Source: Stigmatella erecta (GTDB lineage: Bacteria; Myxococcota; Myxococcia; Myxococcales; Myxococcaceae). Taken from it: a stretch of DNA of 64,000 nucleotides. Position 1 is the stretch's first letter, and each line of letters begins with the position of its first letter. The DNA is taken from assembly GCF_900111745.1 (NCBI RefSeq), contig NZ_FOIJ01000026.1:1-64000 (forward strand), in the 5' to 3' direction. Made by a program: the position numbers and the translations under genes. This document shows, piece by piece, positions 63,966-64,000 of this stretch. The notes below the pieces were generated by a model. The model was not told the origin of the DNA. It worked only from the letters and a program-made list of their open reading frames with translations, and searched no databases.

Positions 63966-64000
63966 GCTGTCCTCCAGCTCATGGCCTCATCGGCCCGGAA
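63966..64000. other. Window edge, minus-strand upstream sequence
   Basis: The last bases carry only the ribosome binding region of the MshEN protein; nothing else can be called. Confidence 0.3.

Overview
The window is high-GC DNA from a myxobacterium, most likely of the Myxococcus/Stigmatella/Archangium branch. Pointers are a SitA-type lipoprotein toxin, a fused serine/threonine kinase-ATPase-histidine kinase of 1660 residues, several lipoproteins with kelch, fascin, choice-of-anchor A or HYR-like domains, secreted lysozyme and LysM proteins, and very dense two-strand coding. The genus is inferred from gene content; no rRNA or marker gene is present.

Left part (1-21.4 kb) is an accessory, scarred region. 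It starts with a decayed kinase C-terminus, then a SitA-like toxin translationally coupled to a small DUF2283-like immunity candidate (681-2218). Remnants of an IS91-like element recur in one orientation at about 2.3-2.87, 7.0-7.2, 9.37-9.87, 13.1-13.3 and 20.87-21.08 kb. A complete IS4-family insertion sequence (3963-5219, 17-bp perfect inverted repeats, 9-bp target duplication) splits a ricin-type lectin gene whose frame is restored exactly if the element is removed. Acquired-looking genes (orphan NarL-type regulator, YtcJ-type amidohydrolase) and gene fragments (FadL-like porin, RCC1 repeat, LysR domain, PLP decarboxylase tail) lie between intact genes such as rubredoxin, gcvH, an M23 peptidase, two oxidoreductases and a glutathione transferase.

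Middle part (21.4-37.1 kb) carries cell-wall lytic and surface genes: a lysozyme/PG-binding protein, a MarR-serine hydrolase operon with a 24-bp palindromic operator, LysR-RidA, a frameshifted lipoprotein, an HYR-like secreted protein, an M14 peptidase, a LysM protein and a kelch lipoprotein.

37.2-43.4 kb holds the most notable locus: a P-loop ATPase of 1154 residues followed 20 bp later by an 894-residue protein with a full adenosine-deaminase active site. This matches RdrA-RdrB of the RADAR antiphage system, apparently in a minimal two-gene form.

Right part (43.4-64 kb) is ordinary chromosome: GH76 glycosidase, two divergent histidine kinases, a TRIC-type channel, LysR-SDR, a quinone-reductase-like enzyme, the complete lower tyrosine pathway as one operon (fah-maiA-hpd-hmgA, minus strand), the trifunctional kinase, a PhcB-like methyltransferase, an alpha/beta hydrolase and a lone MshEN/GspE N-terminal domain protein at the edge.
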